A program made the position numbers and the translations under genes. 64,000 nucleotides of DNA, taken from Hemicentrotus pulcherrimus (taxonomy: Eukaryota; Echinodermata; Echinoidea; Camarodonta; Strongylocentrotidae). Below, piece after piece: positions 52,722-64,000 of the stretch (position 1 is the first letter of the stretch; every line of letters begins with the position of its first letter). The stretch is taken from positions 24,531 through 88,530 of the forward strand of contig BEXV01000068.1 in NCBI GenBank assembly GCA_003118195.1, in the 5' to 3' direction. The notes beneath the pieces are model-generated. The model worked only from the letters and a program-made list of their open reading frames with translations. It made no database searches and was not told the origin of the DNA.

Positions 52722-52800
52722 TAGGCACAACGGCTCGGTAGCATAAACCAGAGAACTGGGCGCGTGACCTGGAAGGTCCAGGGTTCGGATACAAGTCAAA
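52722..52800 (+). repeat. tRNA-derived SINE head, copy 2
   Basis: CGGCTCGGTAG (52731-52741, box A-like) and GGTTCGGATAC (52782-52792, box B-like) lie in the same orientation as the preceding head, about 125 bp downstream. Both box B words run into ACAAGT. Either two SINEs inserted side by side or this is a dimeric SINE. Confidence 0.5.
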
Positions 52801-53444
52801 GCGCCAAGTCTCTGTGTATGACTTCAAGGCGTAGGTCCAGAGGCTGCTGACGTACCGCGCCATAATGAACAAGCCTTTACAATCATGCACTTGCTTTCAC
52901 AGGGTTAACATAAAATTAGAAAACCCCCACCATTGTCTTGACCTCCCTCATTTGTTCATATTTTAATTTATTTCTTTGGTGGCTTACAATTACGTAAAAC
53001 TTGTCATTATACTGTCTTCTTCTTGAATATAATTTTTGTCTCTCTGTTGCCATCCCTGATTGCCATTAGTATGATAATCTTCTGTACATTTACATGTATA
53101 TCTACTGCTTCAATCATCATTATCATAAGTAGTAGTTGTGGTGGTTATTTTAACTAACTGCTAAGAAAGCATAACGTAATGCTTGTTAGTAAGCAACCAG
53201 ATATATTAAATATCATCGATGTCTTCATCACTATAATTAATCATCACCACAGTCCCATCTTTTATCTTCGGTAATCGTAATCACTGACTTGCCCATGGTT
53301 CTCCAACAGGGCAGGGGCACAAGTTAGATAAACAATAACAATTATAACCAACAAAATAATTTTATCACGTTTTACTTCAACATGTTGGCACAAGAAACAC
53401 AAAATGTTGCTGCACAATTTATTCTTTTGCCAGATGTGGTTTTC

Positions 53445-53530
53445 ACAATAATAATAATATTTAACATTTATTTGGCGCTTAATACTGATGTTTCTGAGCG
53501 CACAGTGTTCTGATTAAGAGAAGACTATAA
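53445..53530 (+). repeat. Dispersed repeat: (AAT)n followed by TTTGGCGCTTAATAC...TGAGCGCAC
   Basis: ACAATAATAATAAT is followed by ATTTATTTGGCGCTTAATAC and TTTCTGAGCGCAC. It appears related in layout to the copy at 20.8 kb. Confidence 0.4.
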
Positions 53531-55079
53531 CCCGTTGAATTAAATTAGAAGAAAAAGCAAAAATACAAAAGTAACATAGATAAGGTAAGAAAAACAGTGG
53601 CAATCAACTAAATAAAGACAAATATGGTGTGCACCTCCATTGACCGACGCACATCTGCAATTTACAAGGGACATGACATCCCCTCTTTTAACAGTCACCG
53701 TATTTCTTCATTATTCAATTAATTACTTTGATAATCATCCAAAAAATTCGATCATTTCCATTAATTGTTTTCACTATAGGTAGGCCTGATAAATTACCGA
53801 TGATTATATTTTTCTTTTAGGGAATATACGTCGTTATACAGGTTAAGATTGTGTATATCCATGAAGAAAGGAAGGGAGTCTGGCAAATGAAATAGCGAAC
53901 ACGAACCTGGTTAAAGTGCTCAAGTGTACTAATTTTCAGTAGTATATGTTTTGGCCAAAAGCAAAGCCCTATGAAGTGCCATATATTAAGAAATGGTTTA
54001 ATGAACTATACCATGTTTAACCAAAATTAAAAAAACACAGATTCACCGAGTGTGCCGTTTCTTGGTTGACCTAATTCCACCATTTTCAAATACCGTGAGA
54101 AACGCGTTGGTTTCGAATCCTCCATACCTAAACATTGTTTGAAAGTGAGTTACTACAGGTTATTCACTTTTCATTAACAACCACGGTAAAGGATGACTTA
54201 ACTTCGAAAGGATTTAATGATCGATTCAGTCGAGCTTTCTTTCTGTCGGTTCGTAGTAGTGAAATATAAGTTTTGCGTCACTGGAGAGCGAGCAGTACAG
54301 TGGAATGTTATAGATAAGAACCGACATACTGATCAAAGACAATTTAGAATTGCTTACACGACAAGGTGTGATATTCGTTACTCAAGACATCATGAATCAA
54401 ATGTGAAAGTCAAATATAGAAAGAGATCTGTTCTTAACACTTGAACGTGGAAGAAAGAATTCCTCACAAGATAAGAGAGAATATTTATTGTCTTGTTGAC
54501 GTTGTAATAAATCGGCACCTTCTACCGAAGCATGAACCGAAAACAGCGCATTTTCGGTTCCTTAAAGATGACTTATTTGTGGTCACTAACACACTCTGAG
54601 GTCCAGGGGAGGTGTCACTGGATCACACTTAATAATGTTGAATTATTTGTATTATTCATATAACAGTCAAAATATACTTTCAACAAGTCTCGCAAGATAC
54701 AAGAAACACGGCATAGATATTGAATTATTGTGTTTCTAAACGTGTTCCAGACGGTAGTAACCATAGCAACCTTGATTGATCGGGATGCGATCCCAAACAC
54801 GGTACTCGGCATCAGGTTTCAAGAAAGATGGAGGATGTATTTTTTCTACAACCACAACCATGATCAATCATTATAAATGGGTATTAATCGGACAAGATGG
54901 TCCATCTTTCATGCTTATTCGCAAGTTTATGATTATTTTAGTTCAAATAAATAAAGACGGAAGAAGGAGACACTAACAGAGAGTAGAACAGTCAGTAGAA
55001 TACATGTGAAAGTGGGCTGTATACGTGGGTGCGTGCGTGTCGGTGTACATATGTAAATAATATAGATTATGAAAGAGAA

Positions 55080-55195
55080 AATAATAGAGAGAAAGGAAGG
55101 AGAGTGAAAGAAAGAAAGAAAACAGAAAGAAGGAGAACAAAAAGAAACAAGAGAGAGAATGAAGAAAGCGAGGGAAAAGGAGGAAAGGAAAATAA
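55080..55195. repeat. Purine-rich tract
   Basis: Nearly all A and G, in GAAAG-like units. Related GA-rich blocks occur at 55520-55590 and 56000-56026. Confidence 0.8.
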
Positions 55196-55368
55196 GAAAA
55201 TATGAATATTGGGTTGAAACATTTGTAATTTTTAAACGATTATTAATTAAATTTTATTAATTAAATGCTAATACAACAAATTGTCATGTATGATAATGTA
55301 AACAAATATTTTTCTTTTTACTCATTAGGTAGATTAGAATTTTTCCTAGGGTTAAAATTTCCCGTGCC

Positions 55369-55384
55369 CCATGGCATGCCATGG
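55369..55384. repeat. 16-bp perfect palindrome CCATGGCATGCCATGG
   Basis: Perfectly self-complementary. No gene or element context explains it. Confidence 0.7.
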
Positions 55385-55695
55385 ACCAGCCAATTATACA
55401 CAGGAGGAGAAGGTGTAGGTGGAAATGAGGGAAAGAGGAGGAGGACCAGGAGGACGCCGACCATAGGGTATAGTAAGTAATGAACAGGAAACTTGATGAC
55501 ATTCGTGGTGAAATTGTCGAAAAGGGAAAGAGAAAGACAGAAAGAGAGAGAGAGAGAGATAGGGAGAGGGGGAGGGGGAGAGGGGGAAAGATGGAGTAGA
55601 GGTTGGGACAGGAAAGGGGTCTGTCTTGGTAAAGTATTATGAGTAGTAAAAGTGTAGACATGAATGACTTTGACAGTAATGTTGATTATGATGTT

Positions 55696-55791
55696 CACGA
55701 TGATGATGATGATGATGATTATGAAGACTTTGATGAAGTTAACGATGATGATGATGTTTATGGTAACAGTGAGAATGATAATGAAGTTGCA

Positions 55792-55828
<37 letters not shown>
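55696..55828. repeat. (GAT)n microsatellite, two main blocks
   Basis: GATGATGAT near 55700-55718, scattered GAT codons between, then a pure (ATG)n block at about 55792-55828. The open frame through it gives Asp- and Met-runs and is not supported as a gene. Confidence 0.9.
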
Positions 55829-55830
<2 letters not shown>

Positions 55831-55993
55831 GTGACTAATAATTATGATGATGATTCAAGAGAAAATTATGAGGAGGCGTATGACGATGATAAAACAAAGA
55901 GTTTGGAGAGACAGAAAAAAAGAAAATAACGAAGATGAACAGGAAGATAAGAGGTTTAGACAGAATGGGGAATAGAAGAAGGGAATTAAAGAG

Positions 55994-56026
<33 letters not shown>

Positions 56027-57026
56027 TGAATGTGGTGTTTGGTTATAAAATGAAGATGTACATGTCTACGCATTTTTTTCCTGAACAGTCAGAAGGGAGA
56101 TCTATATCTCACTGGCAGTTAATATAAAATGCAAAAGAAGTAATTGTGATAAAATTATACGTTTATATATGTATTTATCTTCCAAATGCAGCGTCCTTGT
56201 TGTGGGATCCCACCCCTCCTCCTCCTCCTCCTCTCCCTTTGAAACACCGATCTGATGGTAAGCTCTCAGGTGAAGGCCATTTGCGCGCCAATTTTACACC
56301 TGGATGTCGGTGCAATTTGCGGTATAAATTGACGCTGTCATTTCCGTGTTATTGATGTTTATCACTCCATATTACATCGGGCATTCCACCCTCAGGCTAA
56401 TAACTCTGGAATGCTGAATTAATTTCTGTCGGCCTTTTCATGTTTCATTCATCGCCCCCTTTCCCCCGCCATGTCTCTCTATCATTTCATATTTCAATTT
56501 CTCACAATTTCACTCCCGAACTTTCCTTTATCCACCCGCCTTCGTTTGAATAATCTTATGTATGTGTTGTTTTCTGATATTTTAATTTCGATTAGAATTA
56601 TGAAAATTAATGACTATATTTACGATTTAAAAGACTTTAATTTCCTTTTTGTATCAAATTAATGTAAGATCAATGAGAACATACATGAATGTGATATTGG
56701 GTTTGTTTCTTTATTTAATGGTAACACTCATTCTTACATTGTACATCTTTTGATTTCTTTTTAACGATATACGAGCGTAATTAGATGCAAATTACCTCTC
56801 ATTTTCAATTGCTAGCATAACGCCTCACAAATTATTTTCTCCATACAAAATCATTTCAAATGATTATTGTCTTCATATTCCTGGTGAGAATATTTTCGGC
56901 ATAATTTGTTTTATGTTGGTAGATAGCATATATTTATACGAGTTTATTCAATAATGAATCAAAAGATACGATTATGAACGGTGTTGCTTCATGCACTCAA
57001 CACATCCAAGTCTATATAGCTCGTGC

Positions 57027-57086
57027 TATACTGTAAAAAAAAAGAAACTTCGTGTTATACCAGGGATATCCCTGGTTATACTGTAA
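57027..57086. repeat. 18-bp perfect palindrome with flanking direct repeat
   Basis: ACCAGGGATATCCCTGGT (57059-57076) is its own reverse complement. TATACTGTAA occurs at 57027-57036 and again at 57077-57086, touching the palindrome. Origin unknown. Confidence 0.7.
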
Positions 57087-59329
57087 CGGATAACAATTTC
57101 ATACGCCGCCTAGGGTTCACATTTTAGAATAAACAGGAATGTATCAAAAGAGGCCGATGGCCCAATTTCGCCCTGAGGTAATTTCTGTTTCTTGATGACT
57201 ATTGTGGTCTCACGGATATTCATAAACACATCAGTATACGCCCATTTTCGTCTTACCTGTGCATTTCTTTATTTTATTAAACGTTGAAAGAGAGAATGTA
57301 TTGTGTATTCAAATAGATAATAAATTAAGAAATAAAAAATGCCAATTTACAAAGCAGCATTACTCTGTACAGTTGATATATCAAAGAATTAGTAGTATAG
57401 TAACATTAATTTACAAGCACCTCGTATATATGATCTAATTACAATAAAAAGGGGCAAAAATGAACATTGCAGATTCTTTTATAATGCAATTGCACAATTC
57501 AAAGATGGAATAAAAAATAAACTCTCAACTTCTAGGAGTTATTTTGCAAGAAAATGTTAGAATTATTATACTATCAGTCAAATAGGTGTATATCAGTCTA
57601 ATACGTTTATGTTGAGATATGATGAAGAAAAAAAAGGGTAATTCATATGATAAAATAATAAAACTCGAGTGCAGGTCTTATATAAACTCACACCAGACCC
57701 AAATCTATGAATCTACACCATGCACAGACCACCTCCTAGTCCCGTAATTGAAGGGTTCATGCCCTAGTTTATTTGAAGGTAAAATTTCATTTTGTGAGGA
57801 TTTGTTTTTTACCTTTAGGCGACGTTCAACAACTCTTTTCCATGAATTTTGATTGTGGGGGGGGGGGCAGGTTTATGAATTTCAGTAAGCATATTTAAAA
57901 TTCAATCTTGTAATGCTTGTGTTTAAATCTCTTTAGTGAATAACAAGGTCTTCGCGGATGGAAATGATTCAATAAAAGAATGTTATCATAAAATATAAGA
58001 CACTAACCACGTGATTACGAGAAAACGAACATAAGACAAACGTAACTTAAGTAGTTTGTCATTCTGAACTCGATAAAAATGGTAACCATTACGACCAAGG
58101 TGCATGAAAGCGTATGCGCCAGTACGTTATTATGAAAAAGAAACAAAATTGTCAAAGAAAGCAGAAGAAGAAGAAACTGCCATAGTGGTGGTGAGGGGGA
58201 GGGGGAGGTAAAAACCCAAACTTTAGAAAAGGGGTTAGGCGAATGTTATGCCAATGTCATAATGCCAGTGGGAAGTTATGAAATAGACATCAAACTCGTT
58301 GACCGGTCAAACTTTGGCCCAGGTTTAAGTGAGCAGATCTATTTCACTGATTGTTGGAGGACCCTGTCAACCTCCTAATAATTGCCGTATCAATTCTTTT
58401 TAATGTAATCATGAAATGAAACTTTAATTTTCGTTTTTTACTTTAATCGTTTGTTTTATTAATTCTCTTGCAAAATACAACAATTTATGCATAACAAACA
58501 GTTTGACACTAAGCACTTCATAAACTAATGGATTACGTTAAACCACGTTTAATTTAGTCTATCTAATTTATACTAGCCATTTATGCAATTTCAAAACTAA
58601 ATAATTATCAATGACACAATTATGCAGACAGGCAAAGAAGAAAAAAGGTAAAGCACTAGTTAGAATCGAAGGAAGTTGTACTTCCTTCCGCCAATTTACA
58701 CTGCATGCCCCATGCAAGCAATATTTGTTATGATATTTCATTTAGAACAACACTTACGATCGTACCGCCTTTCAGTCACACGATGGAACATGTGCTTCGA
58801 CATCCAAGCTGATTATTTCCTTTCGAGAAAAAAAATTAGACGCGTCGATTATTTATCCATCTAATATTTCATAAAGCAATGCCGGATTTTGGTTCGGGGG
58901 CCACCAGAGCGTGGTTATATCAGTTTCATATGAGGGAATTGTCCGAGTCATTCATAAGCATGTCAACGTATAATGGAGCCAGCAGGAAGCGTAATGACAT
59001 GAGAGATTGAGTTTGTCTTTTCAAACAAGTAAAATGGTATTTTAAAGAAGAAAGAGTGAAAAGATATTTATTCAAACACCAATCAGTTGCTTTCGGCGTT
59101 CGGAAGATGAATTTATCAAATCCTGCTTCCTTCAATATTTTTGTGCATATTTACCCACATCAATAACAATTTTCTGACGGATCAATATAAGCAGTCAGTT
59201 AATGATAATAAATGTCTTCCTTTTTGTAGATTGTATCTCTATCCGGATTATTATTGTCACTATTCGCATGTTCGTATCTTATTATTGTGTTACTGTCCAA
59301 TGTATTCCCATATAGCATCATTTTTTTAT

Positions 59330-59740
59330 CATCGTCTCAACCACCATATTATCCCTCACCATCATCGTCGTCATTATGCCATTACCACCCTTCATCGTCA
59401 CCCTCTTCGTCACCATCACCATCAAAATTATCCACACCACTACCAGGGCACTATCATCATTACAACATCATTACAATATCATTACAACATTAGCACATTT
59501 TTTAATCATTACCATCACCACTACCATCATCATCACAAATTTCACATCCACAACCGCCACCACCATTACCAACACCACCCCCACCACCATTACCACCACC
59601 ATCTTCAACACCACCACTACTACCCCCGCCACTATCATCATCATCACCATCACTTTTATCTTTACCACCATCGTCATCATCACCATCATCATCGCCACAA
59701 CCGAAACTACCATCATCATCATCATCATCACCAACATAAA
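59330..59740. repeat. (CAT/CAC)n trinucleotide tract, about 400 bp
   Basis: Runs of CATCATCAC, CACCACCAT and variants. The long frames here encode His, Thr/Ile or Met/Val runs depending on frame and strand, which is what a trinucleotide repeat gives. No gene. Confidence 0.9.
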
Positions 59741-61386
59741 CAGCAGCTTCGTCTTAATTTTCATCTTCAGTATCTTTGGTTCAGTGGATCATGGCGCTTA
59801 TCTTAGAAAGAAAATGAAGTTAAAGTTGAACAAGATCAAGGGGTGTGGAATGATGATAGTGAGAAAGTTTTAAAAGCAAGAGAGAAAAATGGAGAATGAG
59901 CAAACTGTAGGAAAATAACATATATGATATGCAGCTTTGTCAGATCACAGAGTTGAAAACAGAAAAAAAAAGGAAAAATGAAATTCCAAAAGCAACAGTT
60001 TCAAAGTGCGTGAACTCTGTCTTCATACCCCGCGGTAATTTCCATTTTTCCACGACAGTGGTAAGCCTTACAACATCAAAGAAGAAAGGTGGATTTCATC
60101 TTGCGTGAATTATGAGTGTAATCGTTTTGACGTATCAGTATTTTGCGTCTTTTTATCATTGTTCAGTCAGCTATTATGGCCCGCAAATTGACTCTTGAAA
60201 GACCACAAAACCATACAATGGACCCGATTCTCAATGAAATAAAATTTCTCGTTACCCGACGTGAATTAAAGCGCAATTATAATCCGATATGCGAGTCTTT
60301 TGTAAAAATGACTCATTGAAAAACTATTGACCCCAACCTGTTGGAAGTGTTTTCATCGCTATTAGTTTGATAGAATGCGGAGAGAAGAGGCGAGTTAGGA
60401 GAAGAGGAGGATGGATGGGGGTGGGGATGTGAATATCAGGTTAAATATGGTACTTGGTATCAAGGCTCTTACACTCTGAGGGTAGAACAGGTTGTTGGGG
60501 CTTGGGAAGAGGGTCAATTCGACTGGAATATGTAAACATTTTATACTGGAGCCATGAAGTGTAGATGACACGTTGAGGATGCAGGTGGCAATAGAGAAAG
60601 ATAAATGAAACGAATGTTATTCATGCTTTCAGATTAGAAATATATACAGGAACGAGGACAACGGAGAAAACAACAAATGATTTATAATGGAAGGTTTTTT
60701 AAGTTTCATGTAACACATTTTCATTGTCATGACATTCAATAGCAGACTGAAACGAGAAAAGTTCAATTACGTCACAATAAACGTATTTATTTCGAGCAGG
60801 AATACATCTCGTGCGAGCGTTAGAAACTTAATCCCCATTGACTAATTGATTTCAGACAATAAACGTGTGGCAAAAGACAGGAATGAAAGAACTGTGTTTA
60901 ACATTTTATTTCTTATAGAAGGACTCATGGTCATGCTGTTTAGAATTAATTCAACGACCCGTATGATGTGATGTTACATGAGAGAGATTCTAAGAGAATG
61001 GTTTTTATTTTTAAAAAACGGAGTGCCAAAAAGAAATGGGGCAACGAGTACATTTTTAGAGAATGTGAACACATAATAAGTGACAAAAGATAAATTAACG
61101 ATTGTAATTTCATTACGATCGATGTGTAATGTAAGACACTTCGTTTAAATTGTCACGTTCAAAACATGGTTTCGGTAGTTGACCGGTTTATGTGAGATGA
61201 AAGGCCATCAAACTGTAAAAGAGTGCTTTAAACCACAATAAAACGCCTTGTATAAATGTTTAAAAAGTCATTTTTCATTTCGATTTTTCAGGGAAGTGCC
61301 CCATTGATGTAGGTTTATTTAACAGCATATTTTACCTGACGCCCTCCTACACTGAGTGAGCACTTATCTATACGTGAGAATGTCCT

Positions 61387-61409
61387 TTTTCATGAAAAAA
61401 GGATATTCA
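61387..61409. repeat. Small hairpin
   Basis: The two arms TCCTTTTT and AAAAAGGA surround a CATGA-type loop, and the pairing extends outward with one mismatch. No poly-T terminator or gene context is seen. Confidence 0.35.
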
Positions 61410-62509
61410 TGTTACCTTTTGGGGCGGTTTAATTGCAATTCATGCTACATGTTTGATCAATTTGCACACACGAAAGCATCATCATCCCCCTAAACCAAAG
61501 AGGTGATTTCAATATAATAGCTAAGAGGTTACACTTTTGTATATTTGTATCTTCCTCTACTATTCCGTATTCAATTCTTACATGTGTATTGTAATGATTA
61601 TTAGTGTTGATATACATGTACAATAATGCTTGGGAAATGCATGGTAAAATGTTTCGTAAATATGGAATATAAAGCGAAATCTTTACATCAAGTTCTTGTA
61701 GACTCTACGAAAAAAGGGAGGCGTTTTAAGGTAAGTACAAGGTAGACAGCTCATTTCATCAATCATTGTAAACGCCATTACAATACCTTCAGTATTAACG
61801 GTTTCACCGGTGATATATCTTAATAAAACGTGATGAAATTTGGTGAATATATACTGTAAGCTTAGGGTGTTATTTTTTGCAACACTCAATCCATCATTCA
61901 CCGGTGTAACACTGAGAGTATAAACATAGCGACACAACGCGGAGAAGTCAAGAACCTCAGAACAACGCACCTTCTCGGTCAAAGGTTACGCGATTGAAAG
62001 TTAAAAGAATTGTTAGGAAGGAAACACCGAAATCCTTTCTCAAATTCCGCACAGGTAATGCAAGCCCTCTTTACATCTTATATTTACTCTTAAACAAATG
62101 TTAACAAATCCCAGGTTGATGCTCATAATAATTAGGAAGACTCTAAATGGATCATGATAAACATGTATTTGTAACTGACTAATATCACAGGTAATGGCGG
62201 TTGATCTTTGAGAGCCTCGGAACATTTTCTTCATGGTTGAAGCCCCTCTTACGTGTTGGGAGCCCTAAATTAGCCAAAAATTTGATGGAAATTTTCATTT
62301 AAATCGTATCATAATGTGAAAGAGGATATCACTTCTGCAAAAATCCCCCCACATATGTTTGAAGACAAAATATTGAAAAGAGAATACATAATTTGGGTTT
62401 TCTGTCGTACGCAGAAAACCCTACCAAAGATGAGCGAAGGCACTCCAGACTGTTGATCTCAGAGCCATCTATACACATAAAGAGACTTGATTAGTGTAAG
62501 TGGTAGAAA

Positions 62510-62790
62510 TCTTAGGCAGATCTAGCTCGAATATGGTTGGGTTCACCCAGTATACATTGCTCTATAGTGGTTGATCCATTTTGGAATTTGAAATCTTCGG
62601 TAGATCTTGGGTAAAGCGTAGGTGGCGCCTCATAGATAGCACTATGAATTCGGTTTACGTTGACTGACGGCCACGTTCGCCGGTTGATCTTGAAATCTTC
62701 AGTAGATCTTACTTACAGATCGAGGGTAGTGTCATTCTGTTAATCAGCCTTGGAGCTTGAAATCTTATGAAGATGTAAGTCAAGGATGGC
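62510..62790. repeat. Irregular degenerate repeat with GAAATCTT...AGATCT words
   Basis: GAAATCTT words at 62516, 62590, 62692 and 62759 are followed at the first three by a CAGATCT- or TAGATCTT-like word, with TTGATC-like words nearby. Spacings are 74, 102 and 67 bp, so it is not a clean satellite. Related words (GGTGGCGC, GGTTGAT) recur to about 63330. Confidence 0.45.
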
Positions 62791-64000
62791 TGATGGCTAT
62801 ATGCAGTTGTTGATTCTTTAAAAAAAAATTGTATAATTGAAAATAAGAGGCTTTCAAACGGTTTATTGCTTCGTAGCTCACGCGGGCAAACATATAGGCT
62901 TTTTTTCTTATTCTTATGTTCATATTTGGGGGGGGGGGAATCTTCTGATTATTTAAACTGTAGTGATGACGCGCATATAATTTTATTTGATTGTTCTCTT
63001 ACTCGACTACACGCGAATGAAATATGGCAATCAATAATAATCAAGTAAAAATTCAAGTATGTGATATCCGTGTATTCTCACCAGTTTGAAATGGCGGATG
63101 CAAATAGTTTCCGTTTACGATTGATTCTCCTTGGCAGATTATGGTCAATGGTGACGCTCAGTGGGGTACGGCGGTTGATATTCTGCAGATTTCGGTAACA
63201 GATGACTGCTGGTACCATCAGAAGATTTATCCATCTTGATGTTTAAAATGTTTAATAGTTTATGGGTAAAGATGTCTAATGACGCCACGTGACTGTTGAT
63301 GATGACCGGTGGCGCTCTTTAGCAGTTTGTTCCAGTGCCACCTCGTTGCCGAGTTTAACCATCTTGGTTTCAGGTAGATAACAAAATAAAAACAGCTTGC
63401 TATTCTAGACAACCTTAGAATAAACCAGTCCTAGGCGATACCCAGGACAAGCTCTGTTAATAAATGACCAAATTAATTATCTTCACTCTTAACAGTTCTT
63501 TGTATGAATTTCATCAAAGATCACGATATGACCACTGTGAGGTCAGATGCACTCCCTATTTGTAAGGGCATATTAAACTTTGCCTAGAATATGAAATGCA
63601 GCTATTCTTTTTCTAAATGACGTCTATATTTTAAATGCAAACAGGGCCCAGTTGACAAAATACAACACAGTCGCGCTTGCTTCATTTCCTAACAAAACCA
63701 GGAGAATGAAAGAGTGGCAAGAGGAGAGAAAAGGAGAGGAAACGTGTGAGAAGAAAAGATTGGAGGGTGACGGGTGTGTCTTGAGGCGAAGATTAGACGC
63801 TGAAACGGATCATGGTTTTCATCCACGGACTCGCTAGCACAACTCTTTATAAGGGGGGTATTTCAATGGGGGAAGGTTCTGCACTTAAAAGGGGTGTCAT
63901 TCTTTCGTAAGGGTGACGAAAGTGCCCAGTTTAGGTTTCAGTTTACGGCATCGATTTCCGAAAGAAAAGGCGAGAGAAACGAATCTAAGGTTTGTTTCGG

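Larger units (their letters stand above)
53531..59329. other. No gene seen
   Basis: AT-rich sequence with purine tracts, GAT repeats and two palindromes listed separately. Short frames only. Confidence 0.55.
59741..64000. other. No gene seen
   Basis: AT-rich sequence. The irregular repeat at 62.5-63.3 kb is the only internal structure noticed besides a small hairpin. Confidence 0.55.

Noticed and set aside
55639..55929. Acidic 96-codon frame resembling an Asp-rich protein
   Set aside because: It is created by (GAT)n and (ATG)n microsatellites, and there is no conserved sequence outside the repeat.
59141..59873. Open frames of 165-221 codons rich in His, Thr/Ile or Met/Val
   Set aside because: They are produced by the (CAT/CAC)n repeat, and all frames and both strands are open there. 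No domain is seen.

Overview
The window is AT-rich eukaryotic DNA with short two-base repeats, hairpin transposon remnants, tRNA-derived SINE fragments and very little coding sequence. It carries one gene that can be identified with confidence: a BMP2/4-class TGF-beta ligand on the minus strand, split over two coding exons (37522-37882, then 28569-29476). A single BMP2/4 rather than separate BMP2 and BMP4, the compact protein, and the abundance of CT/GA microsatellites, (CAT)n tracts and SINE fragments suggest a marine invertebrate deuterostome, most likely an echinoderm. The class is not decided here. Two assembly gaps (43155-43157, 44642-44697) show this is a draft assembly.

Layout. 1-28 kb: no supportable gene; CT-rich tracts, minus-strand tRNA-like SINE heads (about 2.9, 4.4 and 9.5 kb), a 78-bp tandem duplication (11.26 kb), a GCGTA-rich patch (16.3-16.8 kb), a diverged tandem duplication (22.15-22.83 kb) and a 907-bp TA-flanked inverted-repeat element (23.27-24.17 kb). 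28.3-37.9 kb: the BMP2/4 coding exons and an 8-kb intron. The intron contains a TTAA-flanked MITE (34.49-35.03 kb), a 1.3-kb foldback element (36.02-37.33 kb) and two GC-richer islands that may be regulatory. 37.9-48 kb: upstream of the start codon. A strong splice acceptor 7 bp before the ATG implies that the 5' UTR begins in an upstream non-coding exon. This stretch has several candidate cis-regulatory patches and, near 47.8 kb, a CRE + CCAAT + GC-box cluster in the orientation of the gene. 48-64 kb: no supportable gene; microsatellites, two tandem tRNA-like SINE heads (52.6-52.8 kb), purine- and pyrimidine-rich tracts, a His-codon-like (CAY)n tract and several perfect palindromes.

BMP2/4 is a secreted dimeric morphogen. 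In echinoderms and other deuterostomes it acts in dorso-ventral patterning, and such genes often sit in large gene-poor regulatory landscapes, which fits this window. The most unusual structural signal is a class of elements whose ends are inverted repeats and whose interior is built from many degenerate copies of a roughly ten-base word related to the end. Two have clear ends (23.3 and 36.0 kb) and one is possible (16.3 kb).
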